A stretch of 64,000 nucleotides of DNA from JAFDZO01 sp044226845 (GCA_044226845.1 JBGAGG010000007.1:181905-245904); one strand, 5' to 3'. Counted from the stretch's first letter, positions 45,401 through 54,795 are shown. The notes: a model not told the origin generated them from the sequence alone. A program made the numbers and translations.

Positions 45401-48065
45401 CAATGAATGGACATTAAGAAACACAAGAACAACTGCTACCATAGGATGCGTTATAAGGCTTGCAGACGGAGCTTCATATAATACAATTAGATATATGAAC
45501 TTAGAAAGCCAGGCAACACTAACAACTACAGCAATTATATTTTTCCATACTGTTGCCAGCGGCAGTATTGGTAACTCTAATAATAATATTCTATACAATA
45601 ACATTAGAGGAAGAACTGATAGTCCTGCACCAATGTCTAATGGAATTTTATCTAATGGAACAGCAGGAGCATTGAACAGCAGCAATTATATCTCAAACAA
45701 CAATTTTGAGAATTTCAGTAATGTTGGCATAAGTGTGTTATCTGCTGGAGGCGGACCAAACTGGACTATTCAGAATAATCACTTCTATAGCACATATACC
45801 TCTACAGCAACTCAAACAGGAATCGCAATTGCAGGCGCCGGATGTACCGGTACTAATATAGTAAATAATTTTATAGGTGGAAGTGCGCCTAATGCTACAG
45901 GTACAATGACGAACTCAGGTAATGTACTGATGACAGGAATTTCTCTTACAGCAGGAGTTGCAAATATTACAGGTAATACAATTGCAAATATGTCAGGTAC
46001 AAGTACGGGAACTACTGCAAGGACAAGAGGAATATTTCATACAAGCGCAGCCGATAGCGTAACTATTGCAAATAATAATATCCATGATTTAACTTCTATG
46101 AGCGGAGTACTATTCGGATTCACTGCAAACAATCAGGCTGCTGTTGGAATTTCCGTATTTCCGGGCTCAACTTTTTATTATTCTCAAGTATACGGAAACA
46201 CTATTTACAATATTTCCGCTGAAAACACACAAGTCAATACTGCCACCACAATGGCAGCAGGAATGTTCCTTACCAATTTTACAGGTGCATGCTACAATAA
46301 CAAAATATACGGCATTAAAAATAAAGCTACGGGAACAACTGTAAATCAAAATCCGATTGCGACGGGAATATATTCACGGTTTTTCTCGGAAGGATATGTT
46401 ATCAATAATATGATTTCAGTGGGCACAGGAGAAAATACAAATACACAATTCTCAGGTGTAGTTATAATGGGCAACAGTAATCCAAACGTTAATAATCACT
46501 ACTACTATAATAACACAATTGCTGTAAGCGGTACTGCCGGCGGAACAATCGGCTCTTACTGTTTTGTAAAAGGCGATGATACAACTACTACAGCAATACA
46601 AACTCAGAACCTCAGAAATAATATATTGTATATGGATAGAACAGGAGGCGGCTCAATTAATTATCCTATAGCCTCCAAAGGAACATCATTCGCAGTTGGT
46701 GTTAATTTCGACTACAATATGCTTTATAATGTTTCAAATACTGAAATTGGATTATGGGGAGTTACTTCGTATAACTTTGTAAACTGGAAAACAAATTCTT
46801 TACAGGATGCAAATAGTATATCGCCATCAGCAATTACAACGGCAAACCTATTTACAAGTGTCGCAGCCGGTGATATGAATATAATTTCATCTAATGCAGA
46901 ATGCTGGTATCCTAACGGTAATGGTTATCCTTTAAGTTTAGTTGCGACCGATTTTTCAGGAACATCAAGAAGCACTACTATAGCTACGGGAGCTACCGAC
47001 CTTGGAGCAGATGAATTCACTCCTTCAATTGCTGCTCCTACACTTGTTGTCCCTGTTGCAGGAATCGGAAATTATCCTTTAGTACTTTCAGGTAAAACAA
47101 TTGGTAGTGTGAACATTGTTAATCCCGGTTCCTTAGATGCTCCAATAACTGATTTGAACGTTAAGTTTAATTCAGGTTCAAATCCTCCGGGAGCACCGAT
47201 TGATTTACATTACTCAAATGCTTATTGGGAAGTAACTCCAAATGGCGGTGCTTCAGGCTTCACATACAATATTACTTTAAATTACACCGATGCATTGTTG
47301 GGAACATGCAATGAAGCAAACTTAAGAATGGCAAAGAGCGATAATGGAGGCACGTTGTATACACCTTCACTTGTTGCAGGTACCGGACCGGGGGAATATA
47401 GTTCCGATTTAGTTAATAATAACATTACAGTGTACGGGTTGACTTCGTTTTCATTGTTTGCTTTGACCGATTCCGATTCTCCATTACCTGTTGAACTTGC
47501 TTCATTCACTGCTAACGTAGACAGAAGAAATGTCAGTCTGAGATGGACAACAGCTACAGAAGAAAACAACGCAGGATTTGATATTGAAAGAAAACCTGTT
47601 TCATCTGAAATGTGGTCTAAAATCGGAAATGTTTCAGGAAACGGAACATCTAATTCTGCTCATAACTACAATTATGAAGATAGAAACTTATTAACAGGAA
47701 AATACAATTACAGATTGAAACAAATGGATAATAACGGAAACTTTAAGTATCATACTCTGTCATCTATGGTAGATGTTGGAGTACCGACTAAATTTGACAT
47801 GAGTCAGAACTATCCGAATCCGTTTAATCCTACAACAAAGATAAATTACGATTTACCGTTCGATAGTAAAGTCTCTATTAGATTGTTCGATATGACCGGA
47901 AGAGAAGTTGCAAATATAGTTAATGCAACTCAAACTGCAGGATACTATACAGCACAATTCAACGGTTCAAATTTAGCCAGCGGTGTTTACTTCTACAATA
48001 TTACTGCAGAAGGCGGCAATGCAGCTAAATTCGTAACAACGAAGAAGATGGTACTTGTAAAGTAA
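42492..48065 (+). CDS. Giant T9SS cargo with two right-handed beta-helix domains
   Basis: 1857 residues, the largest gene here. Signal peptide MKKKFTLLVFFIFAISLIAN, cleaved near GFTQ. Residues about 30-740 and 855-1500 are two beta-helix (pectate-lyase-like) regions with many short rungs such as NISNGVNINIRDNVVSGI, ending in DIGADEF and DLGADEFTP. A central region about 745-850 (GPSISYTLISNSSS, IIQYYVAAQDSN) is Ig-like. Near the end are an Ig-like VELASFTANVDRRNVSLRW and a type A T9SS tail (SQNYPNPFNPTTKINY, GREVANIV, LASGVYFYNI, TKKMVLVK). Extracellular polysaccharide binding or cleavage is possible, but no catalytic residues could be assigned by eye. Confidence 0.88.
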   Translation: MKKKFTLLVFFIFAISLIANTGFTQLSGVKTIDNTIVTGGNNYQTFTDAINALNGSGVGAGGVTFNVTSGQTFNEVPPILTATGTASDQIIFQKSGGGANPKIIPNSPGVLRTTTLGSNADGIIVINGGDYITFNGIDLNGNSSYTANLTDKYEYGFYTKKASGTDACKNVIIRNSTITLYHNVDSSAIAGCGIFISNISGTAAVTVTSTGGASENIQIYNNTFTGCYSAIQLRGYADAAPYSLYDQNIQIGVSGANTISDFGSSINPTGTAYGVYAIYQNGIRIENNSITSLAHNSTQWGTFMSTMNNANIDIINNTVTIGNTSTTSQVVGIGFTTGTVTGTSNTVNVKRNTITGFTRPGATTGVTYFIYSTSHYPLNYNVDSNTIGSSTFATGTGAIYGIYNISNGVNINIRDNVVSGITRSVTTSTSALYGINNSNTTATTQTTISGNIIHSIMGMGSTGAVGGISIGTQTVHNVYKNKIYNITSDNASGVAYGITIASGCITNNVYNNLIGDIKAPNSSSTTDAVRGINITSTTATSNINLSFNTIYLNATSTGVNFSTSGVYHTTSATATTAALNMISNLIVNNSTPNGTGVTSAYRRSSTTLTNFGSTSNNNCYYAGTPGAANLIFYDGTNSDQTIDAYKTRVSPRDGASQTENVVSKFLSTSGASANFLHMDPAQATQIESGGLTVGGITDDYDAVARYPNVGYPINPSYPPTAPDIGADEFAGIPADLTGPSISYTLISNSSSTGNRSLTATITDVAGVQTGANGPRLYYKKSTDPSYIFDNAPSVAGNDYTFTLNTTTLGGVVTGTIIQYYVAAQDSNANVATSPAGGSGVNPPGTTAPVSPNSYTVTPVLSGTYTVGAAGNYANLTAVANILSPSNSEITGNVIFELQNDYDGTTGETLPISFPQFNSSGSYTVTIRPALGVTARVTSGDPGSLFSSGVFLLNGGDNYIIDGRPGGTGSSNEWTLRNTRTTATIGCVIRLADGASYNTIRYMNLESQATLTTTAIIFFHTVASGSIGNSNNNILYNNIRGRTDSPAPMSNGILSNGTAGALNSSNYISNNNFENFSNVGISVLSAGGGPNWTIQNNHFYSTYTSTATQTGIAIAGAGCTGTNIVNNFIGGSAPNATGTMTNSGNVLMTGISLTAGVANITGNTIANMSGTSTGTTARTRGIFHTSAADSVTIANNNIHDLTSMSGVLFGFTANNQAAVGISVFPGSTFYYSQVYGNTIYNISAENTQVNTATTMAAGMFLTNFTGACYNNKIYGIKNKATGTTVNQNPIATGIYSRFFSEGYVINNMISVGTGENTNTQFSGVVIMGNSNPNVNNHYYYNNTIAVSGTAGGTIGSYCFVKGDDTTTTAIQTQNLRNNILYMDRTGGGSINYPIASKGTSFAVGVNFDYNMLYNVSNTEIGLWGVTSYNFVNWKTNSLQDANSISPSAITTANLFTSVAAGDMNIISSNAECWYPNGNGYPLSLVATDFSGTSRSTTIATGATDLGADEFTPSIAAPTLVVPVAGIGNYPLVLSGKTIGSVNIVNPGSLDAPITDLNVKFNSGSNPPGAPIDLHYSNAYWEVTPNGGASGFTYNITLNYTDALLGTCNEANLRMAKSDNGGTLYTPSLVAGTGPGEYSSDLVNNNITVYGLTSFSLFALTDSDSPLPVELASFTANVDRRNVSLRWTTATEENNAGFDIERKPVSSEMWSKIGNVSGNGTSNSAHNYNYEDRNLLTGKYNYRLKQMDNNGNFKYHTLSSMVDVGVPTKFDMSQNYPNPFNPTTKINYDLPFDSKVSIRLFDMTGREVANIVNATQTAGYYTAQFNGSNLASGVYFYNITAEGGNAAKFVTTKKMVLVK

Positions 48066-48095
48066 TAATATAGGTATGTAATCATTTCAAAAATG

Positions 48096-48130
48096 AAAGC
48101 CCGGTAAGTTTAATTATTATCGGGCTTTTT
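48096..48130 (+). terminator. Intrinsic terminator after the beta-helix gene
   Basis: AAAGCCCG (48096-48103) pairs with CGGGCTTT (48121-48128), followed by TT and AT-rich sequence, 30 bp past the stop. The stem arms are the same as in the 41931 terminator. Confidence 0.85.
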
Positions 48131-48203
48131 ATATTTAAGGAGAAAGATAGAGAAGAAAGAAATATAATTTTGTTCTTATAATTGTTGATTACAAAATAAA
48201 AAT

Positions 48204-48275
48204 CCCCTTCAAGATGTTACTTTTTTTGAGGGGGTTTAAGTTGAGCTAAACGGAGTGATTAAACCTTCAGTGATT
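48204..48275 (-). repeat. Hairpin plus decayed tRNA-like element B
   Basis: CCCCTTCAA pairs with TTGAGGGGG (one wobble), and on the minus strand the stem is followed by ATTTTTATTTT, a good U-tract. Next to it are TTGAGCT and a degenerate T-arm and anticodon-like stretch ending GTGATTATAAT. It is the most diverged of the three elements. Position is the same as in A and C: immediately after the terminator of a secreted-protein gene. Confidence 0.4.
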
Positions 48276-48307
48276 ATAATTTTTTAGTTTGTAGATATTC
48301 AAAAAGT

Positions 48308-48325
48308 ATCTCACAAATATGAGAT
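48308..48325. promoter_or_regulatory. Palindrome ATCTCA-N6-TGAGAT upstream of the sensor kinase
   Basis: Perfect 6-bp arms, 34-51 bp before the kinase ATG at 48359. The half-site ATGAGAT recurs at about 52074-52080, upstream of the FG-GAP/ASPIC gene that follows the regulator gene, and TATGAGAT at about 60790, upstream of the second FG-GAP gene. It may be an operator, possibly for the adjacent LuxR-type regulator; untested. Confidence 0.35.
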
Positions 48326-48358
48326 TGATTATTGATTGGTAATTATGAAAATTTAAGT

Positions 48359-51300
48359 ATGAATAAAGTGTACGCTTCGCTTCTGTTTTTGTTTATTTTT
48401 ATAAATCAAAATCTGAAAGCAGCTGAATTTAATATTGAGAAAATAGAAAGTGAAGGAGGGTTTCCGTCAAATCTTGTTTATAAAATTTATCAGGATAGCA
48501 AAGGATTTATATGGTTTGGTACAATGTACGGTCTCTACAGATATGATGGAGTAAATTATAATTCTTACCGGTACAATCCATTCGATTCAACCTCAATAGG
48601 TAATGATGATGTTATCAGTATTTTTGAGGATAGTAAGGGCTACCTTTGGTTTGGGACTTATATGGGAGGAGTAAGCCGTTACGATCCCAAAGTTTCTGCA
48701 TTTAAGAGGTTTGTTCACAAAGAAAATTCAAACAGCTTATGCGATAATACGGTCTGGTCAATAACGGAAGATATGACAGGCGCTCTTTGGTTTGGGACTT
48801 CAAATGGTTTGTGCAAATTAGAAAACTATAATTTCACCACATACCGTAACTTCAACGGGAATACTAGAAACAACCACATTTTATCATTAGCAGCGGATTA
48901 TCAAAACAACTTATGGATTGGCAGTTTTATGGGGGGATTATATAGATTTAACCCAGAAAGAAATAAATTTCATAATTTTAAAAGGAACAATAATTCGGAT
49001 TCAATAAACGGAAATGTTATAAGAGGACTTTATCGAGATAAGAAAGGAAACATCTGGTTAGGAATGATTCAGCGCGGAGTTTGTATGATATCAAATGAAG
49101 ATATAAAAAAAAGGGAATACAAGTTTAATAAAAAAATATTCGATTCAACAGTTGTTAACGCTCCGGGAAATGCAACTGTGTATGAAATTACTGAAAACAA
49201 AAGCGGCGATATATTTTTAAGCTCATCAAATAATATTTATCTATACAGTACATCTCAGAATAAATTTTCAAAGGTAAATTTAGCCTCAATACCTAAAGGA
49301 CCCTCAGAAAATATTGCTATGATTTGTGATAAATCAAATTGTTTATGGGTAAGCTCATATGAAAATTGTTTATATAAAGTAATAAACAGGAATGATAATT
49401 TTTTTGATTTATCAGTTGATGTAAACGGTAATGAAATAGGTAATGTGAAATCTATCTTTTATGAGAAAAACAAAAGTAGAATATTAGTCGGCAGCAATTC
49501 AGGATTATTTGAATTTGATGAGACAAACAAAATAATCTCAAAGATAGGTTTAGAAAACAAAAATATATCAGTAAATGATTTATTGCAAATTGAAAATGAT
49601 TTATATTTAGGAACTGACAACGGGTTAATATGTGTTGCGGGAAATAAAGAAGAATTATTATTTCAGGGTATTTCATTCACAAAACTTATATCTGATGAGA
49701 ATAATATTGTAGCAGGAACACAAAACGGAATTTATTTTATCAACTCTGGTACATATGACACCATATCATATAAAAATGACCCTGACAATAAAAACAGTTT
49801 GAGTGACAATGTAATTTTATCGCTGAACAAAGATAAACAAAATAATATCTGGGTAGGAACTTATGCAGGGTTGAATAAATTTAATAGTGTTAATAAAAAT
49901 TTTACAAGGTTTGCAAAAACTCTAAACGATACCAATACACTTAGCAATAATTATATTTATTCTATATTACAGAAAGATGAAAATAATTTATTTCTTGGAA
50001 CTGCAGGGGGAATAAATATTTTTAATGTAAAAGAAAATAAAGTCTGGTTAGTGAGAGAGAGTAATATTCAGAATTCTGTAATTAACTCAATGATTATTGA
50101 TGGCAATAATCTTTGGATGGGCACTAATAACGGAATTGCACGAATGAACTTAACAAATTCATCGATTAAAATTTTCCAAAGGGGGACTAACAACAATATT
50201 TTTAATCCGGACGCTATATTAAAAACTGAAAATGGAAATATACTTGCGGGAAGCAGATCGGGATTGGTTATGTTTAATCCAAATGATTTTAAAACTGATA
50301 CAACTAAGCCGGTAATATCATTTGCCAATCTTAAAATCTTCAATGAAAAAGTAAATAATAAATCGTTTGATGATAAAATTGCAACTATAGATTTATCACG
50401 ATTGCAAAAAATTGAACTTAATTATATTGAGAACAATTTACAGGTAGAATTTGCTTTAATGGATTTTAATAATCCAAAAAAGAATTTATATGAATACAAG
50501 CTTGAAGGCATAGATGCCGACTGGATCGCTGCAGGAAACAAAAATTATGTGTTTTATTCTAATCTGAACCCCGGTAACTACGAATTGAAAATCCGCGGAG
50601 TAAATTATGAAGGAGTTAAGAGCAATGAGAAATCTTTAATGTTAATTGTTAAACCCCCATTCTGGAAGACTATATGGTTTTACCTGTTAATATTAATTCT
50701 GGTTATAACTGTAATTCTATTTCTTTATAGATACAGATTGCAAAAAAATATTGAACTGGCATTGGAGATTGAACATGCGAAAGAGGAAGAGCGTGAGAAA
50801 TGGCGTGAGCAAGCCTCGATTGATTATCATGACGAACTTGGCCATAAGCTTACAAGAATTTCAATGTACTCCAGAAGAGTTCTTAAAAAAATGAACGGCT
50901 CTGCAAATGAAATCGGTGAAGACGTTAATAATATTATTGAAACTTCTAACAGCCTGCGAATGAGCGCGCGGGATTTAATATGGTCGCTGAATCCCTCTGA
51001 AGATTCCCTATATGATTTTATTACTCGTGTGAATCTTTTTGCCGATGAACTGTTCGAGAACTCAGGTATAAAATATCATAAGAGTGAAAACAATCCTGAA
51101 TGGAAAACAATTGAACTCAAAATGGATGTAAAGCGGCAAATGTTATTTGTACTAAAAGAAGCTATGAATAATTCTTTAAAATATTCCCGGGCGAAAAATA
51201 TAATCTTAAATGTTCTTAATGAAGGGGAAAGATTAAAGATTGAAATTATTGATGATGGAATTGGTTTTGAAAATAATACTGAATATTCAGGGTATGGACT

Positions 51301-51427
51301 ACTGAATATGCAGAAACGTGCAAAGAAAGCCGGGTTTGCTTTGGAAATTACTTCTTCGGTTGGAAGAGGGACAAAAATCATTATTTACAATGTAATGTAT
51401 TCCATTCATTCAATTAAAAATGTGTAA
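48359..51427 (+). CDS. Periplasmic-propeller sensor histidine kinase
   Basis: Start at ATG 48359 (1022 residues); the in-frame TTG 27 bp upstream is less likely because the signal peptide MNKVYASLLFLFIFINQN begins here. Residues about 25-660 are two-component-regulator propeller blades (GFIWFGTMYGLYRYDG, NNLWIGSFMGGLYRFNP, NNLWMGTNNGIARM). A Y_Y_Y Ig-like domain follows (about 690-770, YKLEGIDADW), then one membrane helix (TIWFYLLILILVITVILFLY). The cytoplasmic NarL-type kinase has the His in DYHDELGHKLTRI and an ATPase domain with KEAMNNSLKYSRA and GYGLLNMQKRA. Its stop overlaps the ATG of the response regulator gene. It probably senses a polymer-derived ligand in the periplasm. Confidence 0.88.
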   Translation: MNKVYASLLFLFIFINQNLKAAEFNIEKIESEGGFPSNLVYKIYQDSKGFIWFGTMYGLYRYDGVNYNSYRYNPFDSTSIGNDDVISIFEDSKGYLWFGTYMGGVSRYDPKVSAFKRFVHKENSNSLCDNTVWSITEDMTGALWFGTSNGLCKLENYNFTTYRNFNGNTRNNHILSLAADYQNNLWIGSFMGGLYRFNPERNKFHNFKRNNNSDSINGNVIRGLYRDKKGNIWLGMIQRGVCMISNEDIKKREYKFNKKIFDSTVVNAPGNATVYEITENKSGDIFLSSSNNIYLYSTSQNKFSKVNLASIPKGPSENIAMICDKSNCLWVSSYENCLYKVINRNDNFFDLSVDVNGNEIGNVKSIFYEKNKSRILVGSNSGLFEFDETNKIISKIGLENKNISVNDLLQIENDLYLGTDNGLICVAGNKEELLFQGISFTKLISDENNIVAGTQNGIYFINSGTYDTISYKNDPDNKNSLSDNVILSLNKDKQNNIWVGTYAGLNKFNSVNKNFTRFAKTLNDTNTLSNNYIYSILQKDENNLFLGTAGGINIFNVKENKVWLVRESNIQNSVINSMIIDGNNLWMGTNNGIARMNLTNSSIKIFQRGTNNNIFNPDAILKTENGNILAGSRSGLVMFNPNDFKTDTTKPVISFANLKIFNEKVNNKSFDDKIATIDLSRLQKIELNYIENNLQVEFALMDFNNPKKNLYEYKLEGIDADWIAAGNKNYVFYSNLNPGNYELKIRGVNYEGVKSNEKSLMLIVKPPFWKTIWFYLLILILVITVILFLYRYRLQKNIELALEIEHAKEEEREKWREQASIDYHDELGHKLTRISMYSRRVLKKMNGSANEIGEDVNNIIETSNSLRMSARDLIWSLNPSEDSLYDFITRVNLFADELFENSGIKYHKSENNPEWKTIELKMDVKRQMLFVLKEAMNNSLKYSRAKNIILNVLNEGERLKIEIIDDGIGFENNTEYSGYGLLNMQKRAKKAGFALEITSSVGRGTKIIIYNVMYSIHSIKNV

Positions 51428-52044
51428 TGTTAAAAGTCGCTTTAATAGAAGATGACAAGTTAATAAGAACTGAGCTTAAACAAATGCTGAACGGTTCAGG
51501 AACCTGCCTGTGCGTTGGGTCTTTCATGAATTGTGAAACCGCATTAAAGGAAATAGGTAAGAGTGAACCGGATGTAATTTTACTTGATATAGAACTTCCC
51601 GGAATCTCAGGTATTGAAGGAATAAAGAAAATAAAAGATATTTTGCCCGAGTGTGATATAATTATGCTCACTGTTCACGAAGAATCGGAATCTATTTTTA
51701 ATGCATTAAAGAAGGGAGCAGTCGGTTACCTAGATAAAAGCGCCAGCGAAGAAAAAATTCTTCATGCAATTGCAGATGTATATGACGGGGGTTCACCAAT
51801 GACTCCGCGTATTGCAAGAAAAGTTTTAGGCTCATTTAAAGAAAGCGAAAGCACTTTGCTAACTGAAAGGGAGAAAGATGTACTGGAATCATTATGCAAC
51901 GGTAACTCATATAAAGAAATAGCCTACAAATTGAAAATTACTGTCGGTACTGTCAGACACCACATCAAAAATATTTACTCAAAACTTCACGTCCACTCTA
52001 AATCAGAAGCTGTTGCGAAGGCACTAAAAGAAAAACTGGTTTAG
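51427..52044 (+). CDS. NarL/LuxR-family response regulator
   Basis: 205 residues. Receiver with Asp54 as the phosphorylation site (VILLDIELPG), acidic DD at 9-10 and Lys in GYLDKSA. C-terminal LuxR helix-turn-helix: LTEREKDVLESLCNGNSYKE, then AYKLKITVGTVRHHIKNIYS. The ATG overlaps the kinase stop (TAATG), so the pair is co-translated. Likely targets include its own operon or neighbouring T9SS cargo genes, but only the shared ATGAGAT half-site hints at this. Confidence 0.9.
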   Translation: MLKVALIEDDKLIRTELKQMLNGSGTCLCVGSFMNCETALKEIGKSEPDVILLDIELPGISGIEGIKKIKDILPECDIIMLTVHEESESIFNALKKGAVGYLDKSASEEKILHAIADVYDGGSPMTPRIARKVLGSFKESESTLLTEREKDVLESLCNGNSYKEIAYKLKITVGTVRHHIKNIYSKLHVHSKSEAVAKALKEKLV

Positions 52045-52102
52045 TAAGACCTTGTAATCCTACCCATACATATATGAGATGTTTACGTCTTCATCTAATT
52101 TG

Positions 52103-52110
52103 TAATTTTG
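52103..52110 (+). promoter_or_regulatory. -7 box TAATTTTG upstream of the FG-GAP/ASPIC gene
   Basis: Perfect TAnnTTTG box, 21 bp before the ATG at 52132. A partial TTTA at about 52082-52085 could be the -33 element. The half palindrome ATGAGAT lies just upstream at about 52074-52080. Confidence 0.45.
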
Positions 52111-52131
52111 TACAACTAAAAAAAGACGCTA

Positions 52132-53860
52132 ATGAAAAAACCATCTGTAAATCTTGTAATTAAAATTCTTATTCCTCTTCTCTATTTTTTTATTTCCAAC
52201 ATTTCAACGGGACAAACCTTTATGAAGATAACCGATGCGAATAATCCCATTGTATCAGATCCCGGACATTCAGCAGGAACATACGTCGGGACTGCATGGG
52301 TAGATGTTGATAATGACGGAAAGCTGGATTTGTATGTATGCAACAGAAGTCTTTATAAAAATCTGGGTAATGGAAATTTCACAAAACTTCCGTCTGCACT
52401 TGATGAAATAACTTCTACAATCAGCACAACATGGGCTGATTATAACAATGACGGATACATAGATTGTTATGTAACATCAACAGGTGCTCCAAAATCATTT
52501 TTATATAAAAACAATGGCAACGGTACCTTTACAAAAATTACAACAGGTGCCATAGCAGACTCTTCTTACAATACCGGCTGGGGATGCTCATGGGGAGATT
52601 ATAATAATGACGGATTCGTTGACTTAATTATTGTTGCCGCAAACGGATTTGGAATAGTAAATCATCCTTCACGTTTCTTGGTATGATTACGACCAGGATG
52701 GTGATATTGATTTATTCATTGGCAGCGGTCCTGCAACTGGCACTCTTGCCCGTGATTACAATTATAAAAATCTTTTGAAAGAGACAGGAAATCCATTCCT
52801 GCAAAGAATTGACACTTCTATAATTGGTAGCGATCCGGTTGACGGGCAGGTCTGGAATTTTATTGATTATGATAACGATGGTGACCTTGATGCATTCTTA
52901 ACAAACTATGCCGTGAAAAATAATTTATACCGCAATGAAGGCAGCGGCTATTACAGAAAAATGACTGAAGCAGAAGTTGGAAATATTGTAACAGCAGGTC
53001 CGGCAAACCTGACAAATCTCTGGGGTGATTTTGATAATGACGGCTACCTTGATTGCTTTGTAACCAAAGATAATAATAATGCAAACAGATTCTATCATAA
53101 TAACGGAAACGGTACTTTCACATACCTGGATACAATTTCAATCTGCACAGGAGGCGGTCCTCATTTCGGGGCAACAGCAGGAGATTATAATAAAGATGGC
53201 AAACTAGATATTTTTGTTACGGGTGTCACACAGTTCAAAGGATTGTATCAGAACATCTATCAAAACTCAAACAAATGGGTAAACATAAAATGCACAGGAA
53301 CGACTTCAAACCGCTCGGCGCTCGGAACCAGAATAAAAGCGAAGGCGACTATTAACGGAACAACTATGTGGCAGACAAGAGAAATAAATGCAGCCAATAG
53401 TTTTAATTCAATGAATATGCTGAATGTGCATTTTGGTTTTGGCAATGCGGCTCAGATTGATTCACTTGTTGTTTTCTGGCCAAGCGGATTAAGACAGAAT
53501 TTTACAAATGTTTCACTGAACAATTTTTATAATTTAACCGAAGGAAGTTCGCTTACATCAGATGTAAAAACAGTTTCAACTGAAATTCCTAATTCAATTT
53601 CATTGAAGCAGAATTACCCAAATCCGTTTAATCCATCAACAAAAATTCAATTTACAATAAATAAAGCATCGGATGTTTCACTGAAAATATTTGATATAAA
53701 CGGACGTGAAGTAACGGAATTAATTAAAGGAATCTATTCACCCGGAACATATGAAGCAGAATTTGATGCTGGCAATTATTCGCTAGCCAGTGGAATTTAT
53801 TTCTACACACTTGCAACAAACGGGTATTCAGAAACAAGAAAACTAAATCTAATTAAATAA
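52132..53860 (+). pseudogene. FG-GAP/ASPIC (CRTAC1-like) T9SS cargo, broken at about 52675
   Basis: Frame 1 (52132-52686) has signal peptide SVNLVIKILIPLLYFFISN and FG-GAP repeats DVDNDGKLDLYV, DYNNDGYIDCYV and DYNNDGFVDLII, then stops after HPSRFLV. The next frame resumes with WYDYDQDGDIDLFIG, carries three further repeats, a UnbV/ASPIC domain (HFGFGNAAQIDSLVVFWPSG) and a type A T9SS tail (KQNYPNPFNPSTKI, LASGIYFYTL, TRKLNLIK). At the junction the preceding repeat lacks its expected LYKNNGNGTFTKI-like half. The simplest reading is a deletion of roughly 25-35 codons plus a frame change. Without it this would be a normal secreted calcium-binding propeller protein. Confidence 0.8.
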
Positions 53861-54696
53861 TGAAGCAGGAATATTTTGTAATTCTCTCTTCTCTCTTAAT
53901 TTTGATTTCAAATATTGGATTCGCCCAGTCAGATATAGATGCAGATTTCAAAAGAATAGCAAATGAATATTATGTCAACTCAAACTGGGATAAGGCGATT
54001 GAATCATACTCAAAGATAGTTTCATTAGATGATAAAAACTTAAATGCCTGGGTGCGCCTGACTACTGCATACATTAATAAAAAAGATTACGATAATGCTT
54101 ATAACACTTTGCAAACAGCAGTAACAAAAGGTGACCACCCGAATCTATGGTATAATCTCTCATGTATTTATGCAATAAAGAATATGAAGGAAAAATCTCT
54201 CGATGCGCTGAGAAAATCAATTGCTGCCGGTTATGCTGCATCAGAGCAAACTATAAAGGATGAAGATTTTGCTTCGTTGAAAAATGATAAAGATTTTCTC
54301 GATGTAATAGAAGAAATGAAACGGCAGGAATTTCCATGCCTGTATAATGAGAGATTAAAAGAATTTGAGTTCTGGGTTGGGGAGTGGAATGTATATACAA
54401 CATTCGGGAATAAAGCAGGGGAGAGTAAAATTGAAAAAATTTTAAACCAATGTGTCATTATGGAAAACTGGACAAACACAGGCGGAAGAAAAGGAAAGAG
54501 CTTTAATGTCATCAACAGCAATACAGGAGACTGGGAACAGACATGGGTAGATGATTCGGGAAACATAACTGAACAGCAATATCAAAGGCTTACATTTTAT
54601 AGAAATGATGACGGAACTGTGAGGCAGCTGGGGGAATTTTCAAGCAACGGAAAAGACTGGCAGGTGAGTTATGATTTACTTTATAAAAAGAAATAA
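53860..54696 (+). CDS. Secreted TPR protein with lipocalin-like (DUF1579-type) domain
   Basis: 278 residues. Signal peptide YFVILSSLLILISNIGFAQ. Residues about 25-140 form three TPR-like helix pairs (YYVNSNWDKAIESYSKIVSL, NAWVRLTTAYINKKDYDNAY). Residues about 160-278 resemble a small beta-barrel domain (FEFWVGEWNVYT, QCVIMENWTN, DWEQTWVDDSGN). The ATG overlaps the stop of the upstream cargo gene (TAATG), so it is translated with it. No T9SS tail; periplasmic or lipid-facing location is inferred. Confidence 0.78.
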   Translation: MKQEYFVILSSLLILISNIGFAQSDIDADFKRIANEYYVNSNWDKAIESYSKIVSLDDKNLNAWVRLTTAYINKKDYDNAYNTLQTAVTKGDHPNLWYNLSCIYAIKNMKEKSLDALRKSIAAGYAASEQTIKDEDFASLKNDKDFLDVIEEMKRQEFPCLYNERLKEFEFWVGEWNVYTTFGNKAGESKIEKILNQCVIMENWTNTGGRKGKSFNVINSNTGDWEQTWVDDSGNITEQQYQRLTFYRNDDGTVRQLGEFSSNGKDWQVSYDLLYKKK

Positions 54697-54760
54697 ATCA
54701 AAATTAATACCCGGCAAAATAAAAATAATTCTAGTCTGAGTTATTTTTCATTTCTAACTT

Positions 54761-54795
54761 AAACCCTGCATTGAATTATTCTGCAGGGTTTTTTA
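54761..54795 (+). terminator. Intrinsic terminator after the TPR gene
   Basis: AAACCCTGCA (54761-54770) pairs with TGCAGGGTTT (54782-54791), followed by further T residues. It stands about 65 bp past the stop at 54694-54696. Confidence 0.85.
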
